Below, one piece after another: positions 37,671 through 47,751 of a stretch of DNA of 64,000 nucleotides. Positions within the stretch are counted from its first letter, which is position 1; every line of letters begins with the position of its first letter. Source of the DNA: Minwuia thermotolerans. GTDB lineage: Bacteria; Pseudomonadota; Alphaproteobacteria; Minwuiales; Minwuiaceae. The notes under the pieces are model-generated. The model did not search any database. It worked only from the letters and a program-made list of their open reading frames with translations, and was not told where the DNA came from. The stretch is taken from positions 26,867 through 90,866 of the forward strand of contig BQJF01000006.1 in assembly GCA_021604565.1 (NCBI GenBank). The letters are read 5' to 3'. Position numbers and translations under genes: made by a program.

Positions 37671-38345
37671 TTGACGCCGAGCCTGCTCCATTTCGCCCTG
37701 TCACCGGCCTGTCGGCTGGTGCGGCTGGTGCTGGCGGAGAAGGGTGTCGGCTTCCGGCTGGAACCGGTGCGGTTCTGGGACCGGCCGGAGATGCTGCTGC
37801 GGCTGAACCCTGCCGGAACCCTGCCTGTGCTGCGGATCTCCGAACAGGCGGCGGCCCTGTCCGATACCCGCGCGCTGATCGAGTACCTGGAGGAAGCGGT
37901 GCCGGAACCGTGCCTGCTGGGGCCGGACAGCGAGTCACGGGCGGAGGTGCGGCGGCTGACCGGCTGGTTCCTGGACAAGTTCGCGCAGGAGGTGAGCGAG
38001 CCGCTGCTGCGGGAGCGGGTGCTGCGTGGGCTGATGCGCGACGGCAGTCCCGATGCCGCCGCGATTCGTGCCGCGAAGTGGAACATCCAGGTCCATCTCG
38101 ACTATATCGGTCACCTGGCGATGCGCCGCCGCTGGCTGGGGGGCGACCGTTTCAGCGTTGCCGACCTGGCCGCCGCCGCCCACCTTTCGGTGCCGGACTA
38201 TTTCGGCGACGTGCCCTGGGACCGGAACGACCATGCGCGCGACTGGTACAGCCGCATCAAGTCCCGTCCCTCCTTCCGCCCCCTGCTGCAGGACCGGATC
38301 GGCGGCTACCCGCCGCCGCCGCACTATGCCGACCTCGATTTCTGA
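37671..38345 (+). CDS. Glutathione S-transferase family protein
   Basis: 224 aa from a proposed TTG at 37671, preceded by GGAAGGG; an ATG at 37602 is in frame but adds a basic stretch not expected of a GST. The N-terminal thioredoxin-like domain starts TPSLLHFALSPACRLVRLVLAEKGVGF and has the glutathione-site LNPAGTLPVL followed by LSDTRALIEYLEE. The C-terminal helical domain ends near DRFSVADLAAAAHLSVPDYFGDVPW. It overlaps queG by 20 bases, an arrangement common in alphaproteobacteria. The substrate is unknown. Confidence 0.87.
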   Translation: MTPSLLHFALSPACRLVRLVLAEKGVGFRLEPVRFWDRPEMLLRLNPAGTLPVLRISEQAAALSDTRALIEYLEEAVPEPCLLGPDSESRAEVRRLTGWFLDKFAQEVSEPLLRERVLRGLMRDGSPDAAAIRAAKWNIQVHLDYIGHLAMRRRWLGGDRFSVADLAAAAHLSVPDYFGDVPWDRNDHARDWYSRIKSRPSFRPLLQDRIGGYPPPPHYADLDF

Positions 38346-39507
38346 GGGCGCGGCCCGGCGGCTGCGCGAACGGCTGCTGCACCGCGCAAGGGCGGAGGGG
38401 TTCGACGATGCCGGCATCACCGGCCCGGACGGCATGGCCGACGCCGCAGCCCGCCTCGGCCATTTCCTGCAGCAGGGCCGGCATGGCGACATGGACTGGC
38501 TGGAACAGCGCGCCGACTGGCGTGGCGATCCGCGTCGGCTCTGGCCGGAGGTGCGCAGCATCATCATGCTGGCCACCAGCTTCGCGCCGTCCGCCGATCC
38601 GCTGCTCAGCCTGGCGCGGCGCGACAGCGGCACGGTTTCCGTCTATGCCGCGCGGCGGGACTATCACGACGTGGTCAAGGGGCGCCTGAAGCAGCTGGGG
38701 CAGGGGTTGCTGGCCGATGCGCGGCAGGCTGCCGGAGATGCGGGCACCCCCGCCGCCGCGATCAAGGTGTTCGTCGATACCGCCCCGGTGATGGAGAAGC
38801 CGCTGGCGGCGCAGGCCGGGCTGGGCTGGCAGGGCAAGCACACCAACCTGGTGAGCCGCAGCCATGGCTCCTGGACCTTCCTGGGGGCGATCTTCACCAC
38901 GCTCGACCTGCCGCACGACGATCCGTCTCCCGACCATTGCGGCACCTGCCGGCGCTGTCTCGATATCTGTCCGACCGATGCCTTTCCGGCTCCCTACCAG
39001 CTGGATGCGCGGCGCTGCATCGCTTACCTGACGGTGGAACATCGCGGCCAGATCCCGGCCCGGTTCCGCACCGCCATCGGCAACCGCATCTTCGGCTGCG
39101 ACGACTGTCTCGCGGTCTGTCCGTGGAACCGGTTTGCGGTGGAGACGCGGGACGCGCGGATGCAGATGCGGGGGGACCTGCATCTCGCACCCCTGGCCGA
39201 GCTGCTGGCGCTGGACGATGCAACATTCCGGCAGCGCTTTGCCGGGAGCCCGGTGAAACGGCTGGGGCGGTCGCGGTTCCTGCGCAACGTGCTGGTTGCG
39301 GCCGGCAACGCCGACGATCCGGCGCTGCTGCCCTGTGTCACCGGGCTGCTGGACGATGAATCACCACTGGTGCGCGGCATGGCCGTCTGGGCGCTGGGAC
39401 GGCTGGCGGATCCCGCACGGATCGCCGCGGAGGTGGCACGGCGGGCAGGGGGCGAACAGGATGCCTCCGTCCGCGCGGAATGGGATGCCGTGTCGGGAGG
39501 GGCCTGA
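38326..39507 (+). CDS. queG: Epoxyqueuosine reductase
   Basis: 393 aa from the ATG at 38326 inside the GST 3' end. QueG reduces epoxyqueuosine in tRNA to queuosine with cobalamin and two [4Fe-4S] clusters. The domain order is the cobalamin-binding N-terminal part (VFVDTAPVMEKPLAAQAGLGWQGKHTNLVS), two clusters of cysteines (CGTCRRCLDICPTDAFP and CDDCLAVCPWNRF), and a C-terminal HEAT-like repeat region (LVRGMAVWALGRLADP). Length agrees with the family. queC and a VUT transporter lie 5 kb away on the other strand. Confidence 0.95.
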   Translation: MPTSISEGAARRLRERLLHRARAEGFDDAGITGPDGMADAAARLGHFLQQGRHGDMDWLEQRADWRGDPRRLWPEVRSIIMLATSFAPSADPLLSLARRDSGTVSVYAARRDYHDVVKGRLKQLGQGLLADARQAAGDAGTPAAAIKVFVDTAPVMEKPLAAQAGLGWQGKHTNLVSRSHGSWTFLGAIFTTLDLPHDDPSPDHCGTCRRCLDICPTDAFPAPYQLDARRCIAYLTVEHRGQIPARFRTAIGNRIFGCDDCLAVCPWNRFAVETRDARMQMRGDLHLAPLAELLALDDATFRQRFAGSPVKRLGRSRFLRNVLVAAGNADDPALLPCVTGLLDDESPLVRGMAVWALGRLADPARIAAEVARRAGGEQDASVRAEWDAVSGGA

Positions 39508-39527
39508 ACGCGCCCGCTTCCGGCCTG

Positions 39528-40544
39528 TCAGGCCGCGCCGCGCCGCCTGCGGCCCCGCCGTTCCCCACGGTCGGCGGAACGGTCCGCGCTGGCGGGCGGG
39601 GCGATCAGCGGCCCCAGCCGTTCGACGATCTCCGCCAGGTCCGGTCGCGCGCCGCGCTCATGGCTGTCGATGGCATCACGCATCGCCCGCACATGCTCCG
39701 GCGTGGTGCCGCAGCAACCGCCGATGATGCGCACGCCGCAATCCATGGCCAGGCGGGCATAGTCCGCCATCAGTTCCGGGGTGCCGGTATAGACCACGCT
39801 GTCGCCGCGGATCTGCGGGATGCCGCAATTGGCCTTGGCCACCACCGCATGGTCCGCCGTCGGCATGTCCAGGATGGCGAGCAGCAGGTCGGAAGCGCCG
39901 ACGCCGCAGTTGGCCCCGAAGGCGACGGGCCCCTGTGCCAGTCCGGCAGTGACATTGGCGAGGTCTGACGGGGGCAGGCCCATCATGGTCCGGCCCGCCG
40001 TGTCGAAGCTCGCCGTGTAGACATAGGGCAGGCCGACGCGGATCGCGGCCTCGGCGGCGGCCTGCATCTCCTCCGGCGCGGACATGGTCTCGATCCAGGC
40101 GACGTCGGCGCCGCCGGCCTTCAGCCCGGTGATCTGGTCGGTGAAGGCCGCCACCGCATCATCGAAGGTCATTGAGCCGAGCGGGGCCAGCAACTCGCCA
40201 GTGGGGCCGACCGACCCGGCAACGACGATGGGGCGGGCCGCCTCTGCCACCACTTCCCGTGCCAGCCGCGCCGCAGCCTGGTTCAGTTCGACGACCCGGT
40301 CCTGCAGGTCATGCAGCTTCAGCCGGTAGGCGGTGCCGCCGAAGCTGTTGGTCAGGATGATGTCGGAACCGGCATCGACGAAACCGCGATAGAGCGCCCG
40401 CACCTTGTCCGGTTCGGCGATGTTCCAGTCCTCCGGCGCGTGTCCGGCGGGCAGGCCGAGGGCAAACATGTTGGTGCCCGTGGCCCCGTCGGCCAGCAGC
40501 ACGTCCCGTTCGGCAAGCAGTTCCTGAAGCATGGCAGCATCCAA
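39528..40544 (-). CDS. Homocysteine S-methyltransferase module of a split methionine synthase
   Basis: 338 aa. It matches the N-terminal Hcy-binding domain of MetH/BHMT: LLADGATGTNMFALGLPAGHAPEDWNI, ILTNSFGGTAYRL, VVAGSVGPTGELLAPLG, and the zinc cysteines in FGANCGVGASD and GGCCGTTPEHV. A pterin-binding or cobalamin domain is missing. Related stand-alone proteins serve as the homocysteine subunit of split cobalamin-dependent methionine synthases; the pterin module and reactivator lie at 61.4-64 kb. The C-terminus is an Arg-rich tail, ERRGRRRRGAA, nearly the same as the end of the pterin methyltransferase. Betaine-homocysteine methyltransferase is the main alternative. Confidence 0.87.
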   Translation of the reverse strand: MDAAMLQELLAERDVLLADGATGTNMFALGLPAGHAPEDWNIAEPDKVRALYRGFVDAGSDIILTNSFGGTAYRLKLHDLQDRVVELNQAAARLAREVVAEAARPIVVAGSVGPTGELLAPLGSMTFDDAVAAFTDQITGLKAGGADVAWIETMSAPEEMQAAAEAAIRVGLPYVYTASFDTAGRTMMGLPPSDLANVTAGLAQGPVAFGANCGVGASDLLLAILDMPTADHAVVAKANCGIPQIRGDSVVYTGTPELMADYARLAMDCGVRIIGGCCGTTPEHVRAMRDAIDSHERGARPDLAEIVERLGPLIAPPASADRSADRGERRGRRRRGAA

Positions 40545-40692
40545 TCCGATCCAAGCAACGCCGTTCCGGTCCCCGCGAGCGCGCGCCGGATCACATGTCG
40601 ATTGCCTTATATGGTGACAGATGGCGAGTCGCCTGTCCTGATTGCGAAGGAATCCGTGACCGATACGACAGGGACAGGGCGGAGGCAGGGAC

Positions 40693-42192
40693 TCAGGTGC
40701 CGTACAGGCTGGCCTGCGGCAGTTCCACTTTGGCCCCGGGCAACCGGACGATGGCGCAGGTACCCTTGCCCGCCTCGCTCTCCAGCGTCAGCGTGCCGCC
40801 ATGGCGCTCCACCAGCTCGCGGGAGATCGTCAGCCCCAGGCCGGTGCCGTGATCGACCTTGCGTGCCACCCTTGCCGACTGGGCCTGTCGGAAGGGATCG
40901 AAGACCAGCGCCAGGTCCTCGGCACTGATACCGACGCCATCGTCGCTGGTCACCAGCAGCAGCGCACCGCCTTCGTCAACTTCCCACCCGAGGCGGATCG
41001 ACCCCCCTTCCGGCGTGAACTTGATCGCGTTGGACCCCAGGTTGATCATCACCTGGGTCATGCGGAACAGGTCGAAGCTGGCGAAGACACCGTCCGCCGA
41101 CATGAGCTCCAGCCGCTGCTTCCGGCGGGCGGCGAGCGGGGCGAGGACCTTCCTGATCTCGGTGACCAGGTCGTTCAGGGCGACCCGTTCCGGCTGCACG
41201 GCAAGCCCCTGTTGCTCCATGCTGGACATGTCCAGCAGGTCATCGACAAGCCGCAGCAGGTGCCGGCCGCTGCTGCCGATGTCGCCGACATAGCCCCGGT
41301 AGCTGTCATGTCCCAGGGGGCCATGGACCTGCTGTTCCATCAGTTCCGAGAAGCCGATGATCGCGTTCAGCGGCGTGCGTAGCTCATGGCTCATGGAATC
41401 GAAGAAGCGGGACCGGGCCTCCCCCTGGCTGACGGCACGGGCACGCGCCTCCTCCAGGCTGTCGGCCATCTCCTGCAGTTCGGTGGAGCGCAGCAGTGCG
41501 GCCGACAGGCGCCGGTGCGCATCGCGGCCGAGCAGCAGCAGGTAGAGGCCATAGAGCGGGTAGGTCGCGGCACCCAGGGCCGCCAGCTCCGACTGGAAAT
41601 GCAGCATCAGAACCTCGACGGCCAGGAGCACTGCCACGGCGGGGAACAGGAACACCATCATGTGCGGTCCCAGGTTCACCAGGTAGGTTGTCAGGTGCCC
41701 CAGCAGCACGATCATCACCAGCGCCTGCACGGCCACGTTGGTCTCGGACCATGCTGCGTACATGAACCCCACCCAGATCATGCCGTTCAGCGTGTAGAGC
41801 AGGGTCAGTCGCCAGCGCCAGGGCCTGACCCGGAACTTTGCCGGGTCACTGCGCAGCAGGACGCCACCGGCAAGGAACATCACCGGGGTCCAGACGGCGA
41901 ACAGACTGTACCAGATCCAGATGTCGCCCGGATGCTCCGCCTCGAACAGCGCGAGCGGTGAATCGAGGAAGATGCACAGCACCAGGCCGAAGAAGGCGGC
42001 GCTGAAACCATCGATGCGGCACTGCCTGGCAAGCATCAGAAGCTGCTGGCGCTCCACCGCCTCCCGGTCGATCAGCTTGCCGCCGATCCTGCGCCGCAGG
42101 CGGTTGAACCGCCGCCGGTACTGGCGCCAGACCAGCGACCGGGCCTGGGTTCGCGCCGCCACCGGCGCCTGGCTGTCAGGCGTCATCGGCAT
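40693..42192 (-). CDS. Membrane sensor histidine kinase, tandem copy B
   Basis: 499 aa. Basic N-terminus (QYRRRFNRLRRR), then about six transmembrane helices between residues 62 and 222, a short coiled coil, HisKA with His269 in SMSHELRTPLNAIIGFSEL, and HATPase_c with INLGSNAIKF, SDDGVGI and GTGLGLTIS. There is no periplasmic domain of size, so it may sense membrane state. It overlaps the upstream kinase gene by 17 bases and shares with it the segment HLTTYLVNLG in TM4. No response regulator is adjacent. Confidence 0.9.
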   Translation of the reverse strand: MPMTPDSQAPVAARTQARSLVWRQYRRRFNRLRRRIGGKLIDREAVERQQLLMLARQCRIDGFSAAFFGLVLCIFLDSPLALFEAEHPGDIWIWYSLFAVWTPVMFLAGGVLLRSDPAKFRVRPWRWRLTLLYTLNGMIWVGFMYAAWSETNVAVQALVMIVLLGHLTTYLVNLGPHMMVFLFPAVAVLLAVEVLMLHFQSELAALGAATYPLYGLYLLLLGRDAHRRLSAALLRSTELQEMADSLEEARARAVSQGEARSRFFDSMSHELRTPLNAIIGFSELMEQQVHGPLGHDSYRGYVGDIGSSGRHLLRLVDDLLDMSSMEQQGLAVQPERVALNDLVTEIRKVLAPLAARRKQRLELMSADGVFASFDLFRMTQVMINLGSNAIKFTPEGGSIRLGWEVDEGGALLLVTSDDGVGISAEDLALVFDPFRQAQSARVARKVDHGTGLGLTISRELVERHGGTLTLESEAGKGTCAIVRLPGAKVELPQASLYGT

Positions 42193-43621
42193 CGTCCCCC
42201 GGCCCGACGACCGCCCCCGGCAGGGAAAGCGTCACCGTGGTCCCCAGCCCTTCCTCGCTCTCGATGCGCAGGCCGCCGCCATGCAGTTCCACCACCTCGC
42301 GGGAGACCGCGAGCCCCAGCCCGTTGCCATGGCGGCGCGTCAGTTCGCGCGGCTGGCTGGTTCCGATCGGATCGACGATGCGGGTCAGTTCCTCCGGCGC
42401 GATGCCGGCCCCCTCGTCCTGCACCGACAGCACCAGGGTACGACCGGGGCGCTGTTCCACGTGGATGCCCACCTGGCCGCCGGGATCGCTGAAACGGATC
42501 GCGTTGGCCCCGATATTGATGAGTACCTGCAGCATGCGGATGGGGTCGAGCGAGACCTGTGTCCCGACCGAGCCCTGCACCACGAAGCGGATGCCCTTTT
42601 CCTCCGCACTGTGACGGAGTGCCGTCCCGGCCTCCTGCAGCAGGTCGTCCAGGCTGACCGTCTTGCGCGTGATCTCCATGCGCTGGTGGTGGGCGCTGGA
42701 CAGGTCCAGCAGATCATTCACCAGCTGCAGCAGGTGGTGGCCGCTCTTGTGGATGTCCTCCGCATATTCCTCGTAGCGGGGGGAGCCGAGGCCGCCATGC
42801 AGCCGATGGGTCATCAGTTCGGCAAAGCCGATGATGGCGTTCAGCGGGGTCCTGAGTTCATGGCTCATTGAGGCGAAGAAGCGGTAGCGTGCCTGACCGG
42901 TTGCCACCACCGCGGCCCGCGCGGTTTCGAGTTCACTGGCCATCAGGGCCAGTTCCCGCCCCCGTCGCAGGCTGACCCCCAACCGGCGGTTGGCGTCGAA
43001 GCCCAGCACCAGCAGGTAGATGCTGAACAGGGGAAACACCACGCTGATCAGTGTGGCGATGTCGGATGGCTGGTTCAGCAGCAGGATCTCGCTGAAGACC
43101 GCAACGGCGAAGGTGGTGGTCAGGAACGACAGCAGGTGCGAGCCGAGATTGACCAGGTAGGTGGTCAGGTGCGCGACCACCACCAGCAGCACGAAGGCCT
43201 GGGTGGCCACGCTGTCTTCCGACCAGCCGAAGTGCAGCAGCAGGCTCCAGAGAATGCCGTTGGTGCCGTAGAGCGCGATGAAGACATAGCGCCAGCGCCT
43301 GAGCGAGAAGTCCTCCGGCGCGCGTTTCAGCAGCCAGGTGCCGGTCAGGAACATCACCGGCGACAGGCAGATGAAGATCACGAACCAGCTGATGACGCCA
43401 ACCGCTGATTCCTCGGTCGCCAGCAGCGAGGGCAGGCTGAGCACGGAGGTGATGAGGCCACCGAAGACAATGCGGGTCACGCTGTCGACACGGATGCGCC
43501 GCGCCATCATCAGGATCTGCGCCCGCTCCACCTCCGGATCATCAAGCAGCATGCGCAGGAGCTTCCGACAAGCCCCTGCGCCCATCAGGTCCGAGTTGTT
43601 GGCAGGGCTGACCGGGTGCAT
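42176..43621 (-). CDS. Membrane sensor histidine kinase, tandem copy A
   Basis: 481 aa paralogue of the downstream kinase: same order of helices (about residues 49-208), HisKA with His254 in SMSHELRTPLNAIIGFAEL, and HATPase_c with INIGANAIRF, QDEGAGI and GNGLGLAVSREV. The HLTTYLVNLG segment is identical in the two proteins. The start at 43621 lacks a good ribosome site; ATGs at codons 13 and 24 are alternatives. It is the first gene of the pair and overlaps the second. Both are orphan kinases of PleC/DivJ type. Confidence 0.9.
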   Translation of the reverse strand: MHPVSPANNSDLMGAGACRKLLRMLLDDPEVERAQILMMARRIRVDSVTRIVFGGLITSVLSLPSLLATEESAVGVISWFVIFICLSPVMFLTGTWLLKRAPEDFSLRRWRYVFIALYGTNGILWSLLLHFGWSEDSVATQAFVLLVVVAHLTTYLVNLGSHLLSFLTTTFAVAVFSEILLLNQPSDIATLISVVFPLFSIYLLVLGFDANRRLGVSLRRGRELALMASELETARAAVVATGQARYRFFASMSHELRTPLNAIIGFAELMTHRLHGGLGSPRYEEYAEDIHKSGHHLLQLVNDLLDLSSAHHQRMEITRKTVSLDDLLQEAGTALRHSAEEKGIRFVVQGSVGTQVSLDPIRMLQVLINIGANAIRFSDPGGQVGIHVEQRPGRTLVLSVQDEGAGIAPEELTRIVDPIGTSQPRELTRRHGNGLGLAVSREVVELHGGGLRIESEEGLGTTVTLSLPGAVVGPGDDADDA

Positions 43622-43698
43622 TCGGGCATTACGGCACGCTAACCTGAAAGAATTAGTAAACCCGCCGGAACCGGATTCCCGGTTTTGTTACAGGGGGA

Positions 43699-44271
43699 TC
43701 AAGCCGGGCCCATGCCGATGCGCTCGTCCCGCTTCCGCAACCAGTGGATTACGGGCAGGGCCAGCAGCACCATCCAGAACTTGCCGACGATCTGGCCGGA
43801 CAGGAAGTCGAGACTGCCGAACGCCAGGTAGAGGAAGATGACGCTGTCCACCACCAGGCCGACAATGCTGGAGAGCACCACGGCGAGCATCAGCCGCTTC
43901 TTCTGCAGCGGGGTGTAGACGGCCATGTCCGCCCCCTCCGACAGGAAGAAGGCAAAGGCGGAAGCGAACACCAGTGTCGGCGGGGCCACCAGGCCGGAGA
44001 GGATCGCACCGGCGACGATGGCACCGAGCGCCCAGCCGGGGCCGAGCCTGCGTTGGATGATGTCGCGCAGAACCAGGGCGAGGCCGATCATCAGCACGCC
44101 ACTCGGGGCGGCGATGCCGGGGGCGACGGGAATCAGGCAGGGGCCGTTCTCCAGGCAGACCGTGCCGACATTGCCGATCAGCCAGTTCGCGGCGGGAATG
44201 CACAGGGCGAAGCCCGCGAGTGCGATCAGGCCCTCCCTCGATCTCCTGCGCTCCAGCGCATCAGGGGTCAT
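43699..44271 (-). CDS. VUT family (YhhQ-like) queuosine precursor transporter
   Basis: 190 aa from the ATG at 44271, overlapping the queC stop as ATGA. Five or six helices are visible, with family blocks [40 protein letters not shown] and [19 protein letters not shown]. The YhhQ family imports queuosine precursors such as preQ0 or queuine; coupling to queC supports this. It differs in length only slightly from E. coli YhhQ. Confidence 0.85.
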   Translation of the reverse strand: MTPDALERRRSREGLIALAGFALCIPAANWLIGNVGTVCLENGPCLIPVAPGIAAPSGVLMIGLALVLRDIIQRRLGPGWALGAIVAGAILSGLVAPPTLVFASAFAFFLSEGADMAVYTPLQKKRLMLAVVLSSIVGLVVDSVIFLYLAFGSLDFLSGQIVGKFWMVLLALPVIHWLRKRDERIGMGPA

Positions 44272-45008
44272 TGCTGGTTCCGGTCCTTGAGGATTGCCGA
44301 CTGCGGTCCGCGGCTTCGATACGCCAGATAGCCTCGGCTCCGCAAGTCGCAAGCCGGGCAACTTCCGCAACCCTGGCCCCAGGTGTGACGGACGCCTGTT
44401 TCTCCCAGGTAGCAGGAGATGGTGTGGTCCCGGATCAGGCTCACGAGATCCTCACCACCGAGCTTCTCGGCCAGCCGCCAGGTCGCTGCCTTGTCCAGCC
44501 ACATCAGCGGGGTGTCGAGCACGAAGCGGCGGTCCATGCCCAGCCCCAGCGCCACCTGCAACGCCTTGATCGTGTCGTCGCGGCAGTCCGGATAGCCGGA
44601 ATAGTCGGTCTCGCACATGCCGCCGACGATGTGGCGCAGCCCCCGGCGATAGGCCAGCGCGGCGGCCATGGTCAGGAACACCAGGTTGCGTCCGGGAACG
44701 AAGGTGTTGGGCAGGCCGTCGGCCTGCATGGCGATCTCCGTCTCGCGGGTCAGTGCCGTATCGGAGACCTGGCCCAGCAGGCCGAGATCCAGCACGTGGT
44801 CCTCACCCAGGCGTTCGCGCCAGTCCGGTCTCATCGCCGCCATGGCCTCGCGCAGGTGGTCGCGGACCTGCAGTTCCACCACGTGCCGCTGGCCATAGTC
44901 GAATCCGATCGTTTCGACATGACTGAAACGGTCGAGCGCCCAGGCCAGGCAGGTGGCGGAGTCCTGCCCGCCGGAGAGCAGCACCAGCGCGCGGTCATCC
45001 GCCATCAT
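44268..45008 (-). CDS. queC: 7-cyano-7-deazaguanine synthase
   Basis: 246 aa from the ATG at 45008 (a second ATG directly follows); the longer frame is an antisense of mutS. The PP-loop is [18 protein letters not shown] and the zinc site is [14 protein letters not shown] with an upstream Cys in [10 protein letters not shown]. It makes preQ0 from 7-carboxy-7-deazaguanine, ATP and ammonia. It overlaps mutS by 14 bases upstream and the VUT transporter downstream, so mutS-queC-VUT form one coupled unit. The remaining preQ0 genes (queE, queD, folE) are not in the window. Confidence 0.95.
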   Translation of the reverse strand: MMADDRALVLLSGGQDSATCLAWALDRFSHVETIGFDYGQRHVVELQVRDHLREAMAAMRPDWRERLGEDHVLDLGLLGQVSDTALTRETEIAMQADGLPNTFVPGRNLVFLTMAAALAYRRGLRHIVGGMCETDYSGYPDCRDDTIKALQVALGLGMDRRFVLDTPLMWLDKAATWRLAEKLGGEDLVSLIRDHTISCYLGETGVRHTWGQGCGSCPACDLRSRGYLAYRSRGPQSAILKDRNQQ

Positions 45009-47670
45009 CGGTCTCCAGCAGTTCCCGCAGGCGGTAGAGCGTCTCCAGCGCCTCGCGCGGGGACAGTTCGTCGGGGCGCAGCGCGTCGACGGCCTGCCGC
45101 AGTTTCGCGTCGGCAGGGTCCGCTTCCGGCGCGGCGACCGGCGCGGCGGCGAACAGCGGCAGGTCATCGGCGAAGCTTACCTTGCGGCGGCCCCCGCCCT
45201 CCGCCTCCAGCCGTTTCAGCACTGCCTCGGCCCGGCGGATGACGGCGGTGGGCAGACCGGCCAACCGGGCCACCTGCACGCCGTAGGACCGGTCGGCGGC
45301 ACCGGGCACCACCTGGTGCAGGAACCGGATGCTGCCCTTCCATTCCATCACCCGCATGGTGCGGCAGGTCGCCTGTTCCAGCCGCTCCGCCAGCGCGGTC
45401 AGCTCGTGATAGTGGGTGGCGAACAGGCCGCGGCAGCGGTTGGTTTCATGCAGCGCCTCCACCGTCGCCCAGGCGATGGCTAGGCCGTCATAGGTGGCGG
45501 TGCCGCGACCGATCTCGTCCAGGATCACCAGGCTGCGTTCCCCGGCCTGGTTCAGGATCGCCGCCGTCTCCACCATCTCCACCATGAAGGTGGAGCGCCC
45601 GCGCGCCAGGTCATCCGCCGCACCGACCCGGCTGAACAGCCGGTCCACCACGCCGATCCGCGCGGCAGCGGCAGGCACGAAGCTGCCCATCTGCGCCAGG
45701 ATGGCGATCAGTGCGTTCTGGCGCAGGAAGGTGGACTTGCCGGCCATGTTGGGACCGGTCAGCAGCCACAGTCGTCCCGGGGAGGCTTCGGCCTCCGCCC
45801 CGTCTCCCAGCGGCCCCAGGTCACTGTCATTGGGCTGGAACCCGGCCCCGTCCTCCGGCGTGGCGAAGGCTTCCACCACCGGGTGCCGCCCGCCCTCGAT
45901 ACGGAAATCCAGCGAGCCGTCGACCACGGGGCGGCAATAGTCCGCCTCCCGCGCCAGTTCGGCGAGTCCGGCAGCCACGTCCAGCGCCGCGATGGCGGCG
46001 GCGGTTGCGGCCAGCGGTCCGGCCCGTTCCAGCACCACGTCGGCGAGGGCGCGGAAATGCTCTTCCTCCAGCGCCAGCGCCCGGTCCCCGGCGGAGCGGA
46101 TCTTGCCCTCCAGTTCGCCCAGTTCGGTGGTGGTGAAACGCATCGCCTGCGCCATGGTCTGGCGATGGATGAACTGCTCCCCCAGCCGCTCCGCATGGCG
46201 CTGTCCGACCTCGACGAAGAAACCCAGCACGTTGTTGTGCTTCACCTTCAGGGTGGCGACGCCGGTTTCCTCGGCGTAGCGCTTCTGCAGCGCGGCGATC
46301 AGGCGACGGCTCTCGTCGCGCAGGCCGCGCAACTCGTCCAGCGTCGGGTCGAAGCCTTCGCGGATGAAGCCGCCATCGCGGCGCTGCAGCGGCGGATCAT
46401 CCACCAGCGCGGCATGCAGCCGGTCGATCAGTTCCCCGTGCCCGACCAGCGCAGCCGCATGGTCGGTGACCCCCGCAGGACCGTCACTGCCCAGCACGTC
46501 GCGGGCGGCGGCGGCGGCCAGCAGACCGTCGCGCATGTGGGCAAGGTCGCGCGGGCCGCCCCGGTCCAGCCCCAGCCGCGACAGCGCCCGTTCGATGTCC
46601 GGCGCGCGGCGGATCGCGTCCCGCAGCGCCTGCCGCCGCGCATCGGCGTCGGCGAAGAACTGCACCATGTCCAGCCGCCGCCCGATGGCTGCGGGGTCGG
46701 TCAGGGGACCGGCCAGGTCGGTGGCGAGGCGACGCCCGCCCGGCCCGGTCACGGTCCGGTCGATGACGGAGAGCAGGCTGCCGCGCCGCTCGCCGGACAG
46801 GGTCTCGGTCAGTTCCAGGTTACGCCGGGTGGCCGGGTCCAGGCCCATGGTGGCACCGGTTTCCTCCCGCACCGGGGGGCGGATCGGCGGCAGCCGTCCC
46901 TTCTGCGTCAGTTCCACGTAATCGACCACCGCCCCGGCAGCGGCGATCTCTGCCCGCCCGAAGGCGCCGAAGCCGTCCAGCGTGCCGACCCCGAACAGGG
47001 CGGCGAGGCGCTTCTGCCCGCTCTGGCTGTCGAAGCGGGGGGCGGGCAGGGGGGTGAAGCAGTCGGACCAGTCACCGGCCTGTTCGTCCAGCGCCTCCAG
47101 CAGGCTTTCCGGCACCAGGATCTCGCCCGGACCCAGCCGGGCCAGCTCCGCCCCGAGCTGTTCCGGGGCGACGCAGGTGGTGCGCAGTTCCCCGGTCGAC
47201 ATGTCCAGCCAGGCCAGACCGAACGTGGCACTGCGCCCGTTGCCGCTGCGGGCCAGCGCCAGCAGGTAGTTGTTGCGCCGCGCGTCGAGCAGCGAGTCCT
47301 CGGTCAGTGTTCCGGCGGTCACCAGCCGGACCACATCACGCCGCACCACCGATTTGGAACCGCGCTTCTTCGCCTCTGCCGGGTCTTCGGTCTGTTCACA
47401 GACGGCAACCCTGAATCCGTCGCGGATCAGGCGGGCGAGATACTGGTCCGCGGCATGGACCGGCACGCCGCACATGGGGATGTCCTCCCCCAGATGCTTG
47501 CCGCGCTTTGTCAACGCGATGTCCAGGCTGGCGGCGGCCTGCCGGGCATCGTCGAAGAACAGTTCGTAGAAATCGCCCATGCGATAGAACAGCAGCGCGC
47601 CGGGATGCGCGGCCTTGATCTCCAGATACTGCACCATCATGGGTGTCGGCTGGTCGGCGGCGGCGTTCAT
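44995..47670 (-). CDS. mutS: DNA mismatch repair ATPase MutS
   Basis: 891 aa. The N-terminal mismatch-recognition motif is [15 protein letters not shown] near residue 30, with the Phe-x-Glu wedge in GDFYELF. The core and clamp domains follow, and the ABC-type ATPase has its Walker A motif [14 protein letters not shown] near residue 640 and the signature region [13 protein letters not shown] with [22 protein letters not shown] in pieces. Length fits proteobacterial MutS. mutL is not in the window. The 3' end overlaps queC by 14 bases. Confidence 0.97.
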   Translation of the reverse strand: MNAAADQPTPMMVQYLEIKAAHPGALLFYRMGDFYELFFDDARQAAASLDIALTKRGKHLGEDIPMCGVPVHAADQYLARLIRDGFRVAVCEQTEDPAEAKKRGSKSVVRRDVVRLVTAGTLTEDSLLDARRNNYLLALARSGNGRSATFGLAWLDMSTGELRTTCVAPEQLGAELARLGPGEILVPESLLEALDEQAGDWSDCFTPLPAPRFDSQSGQKRLAALFGVGTLDGFGAFGRAEIAAAGAVVDYVELTQKGRLPPIRPPVREETGATMGLDPATRRNLELTETLSGERRGSLLSVIDRTVTGPGGRRLATDLAGPLTDPAAIGRRLDMVQFFADADARRQALRDAIRRAPDIERALSRLGLDRGGPRDLAHMRDGLLAAAAARDVLGSDGPAGVTDHAAALVGHGELIDRLHAALVDDPPLQRRDGGFIREGFDPTLDELRGLRDESRRLIAALQKRYAEETGVATLKVKHNNVLGFFVEVGQRHAERLGEQFIHRQTMAQAMRFTTTELGELEGKIRSAGDRALALEEEHFRALADVVLERAGPLAATAAAIAALDVAAGLAELAREADYCRPVVDGSLDFRIEGGRHPVVEAFATPEDGAGFQPNDSDLGPLGDGAEAEASPGRLWLLTGPNMAGKSTFLRQNALIAILAQMGSFVPAAAARIGVVDRLFSRVGAADDLARGRSTFMVEMVETAAILNQAGERSLVILDEIGRGTATYDGLAIAWATVEALHETNRCRGLFATHYHELTALAERLEQATCRTMRVMEWKGSIRFLHQVVPGAADRSYGVQVARLAGLPTAVIRRAEAVLKRLEAEGGGRRKVSFADDLPLFAAAPVAAPEADPADAKLRQAVDALRPDELSPREALETLYRLRELLETDDGG

Positions 47671-47751
47671 GCCCTGGGTACCTGCACCTGCAATTCGCGT
47701 CGGACCCGGTCAGGCCCGAAGGTCACTGCGTAGCGGTCAACCGGGCTGGCT

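Noticed and set aside
40545..40692. SAM/SAH or cobalamin riboswitch upstream of the homocysteine methyltransferase
   Set aside because: The 148 bases were inspected for the conserved cores of these riboswitches and no convincing match was seen.
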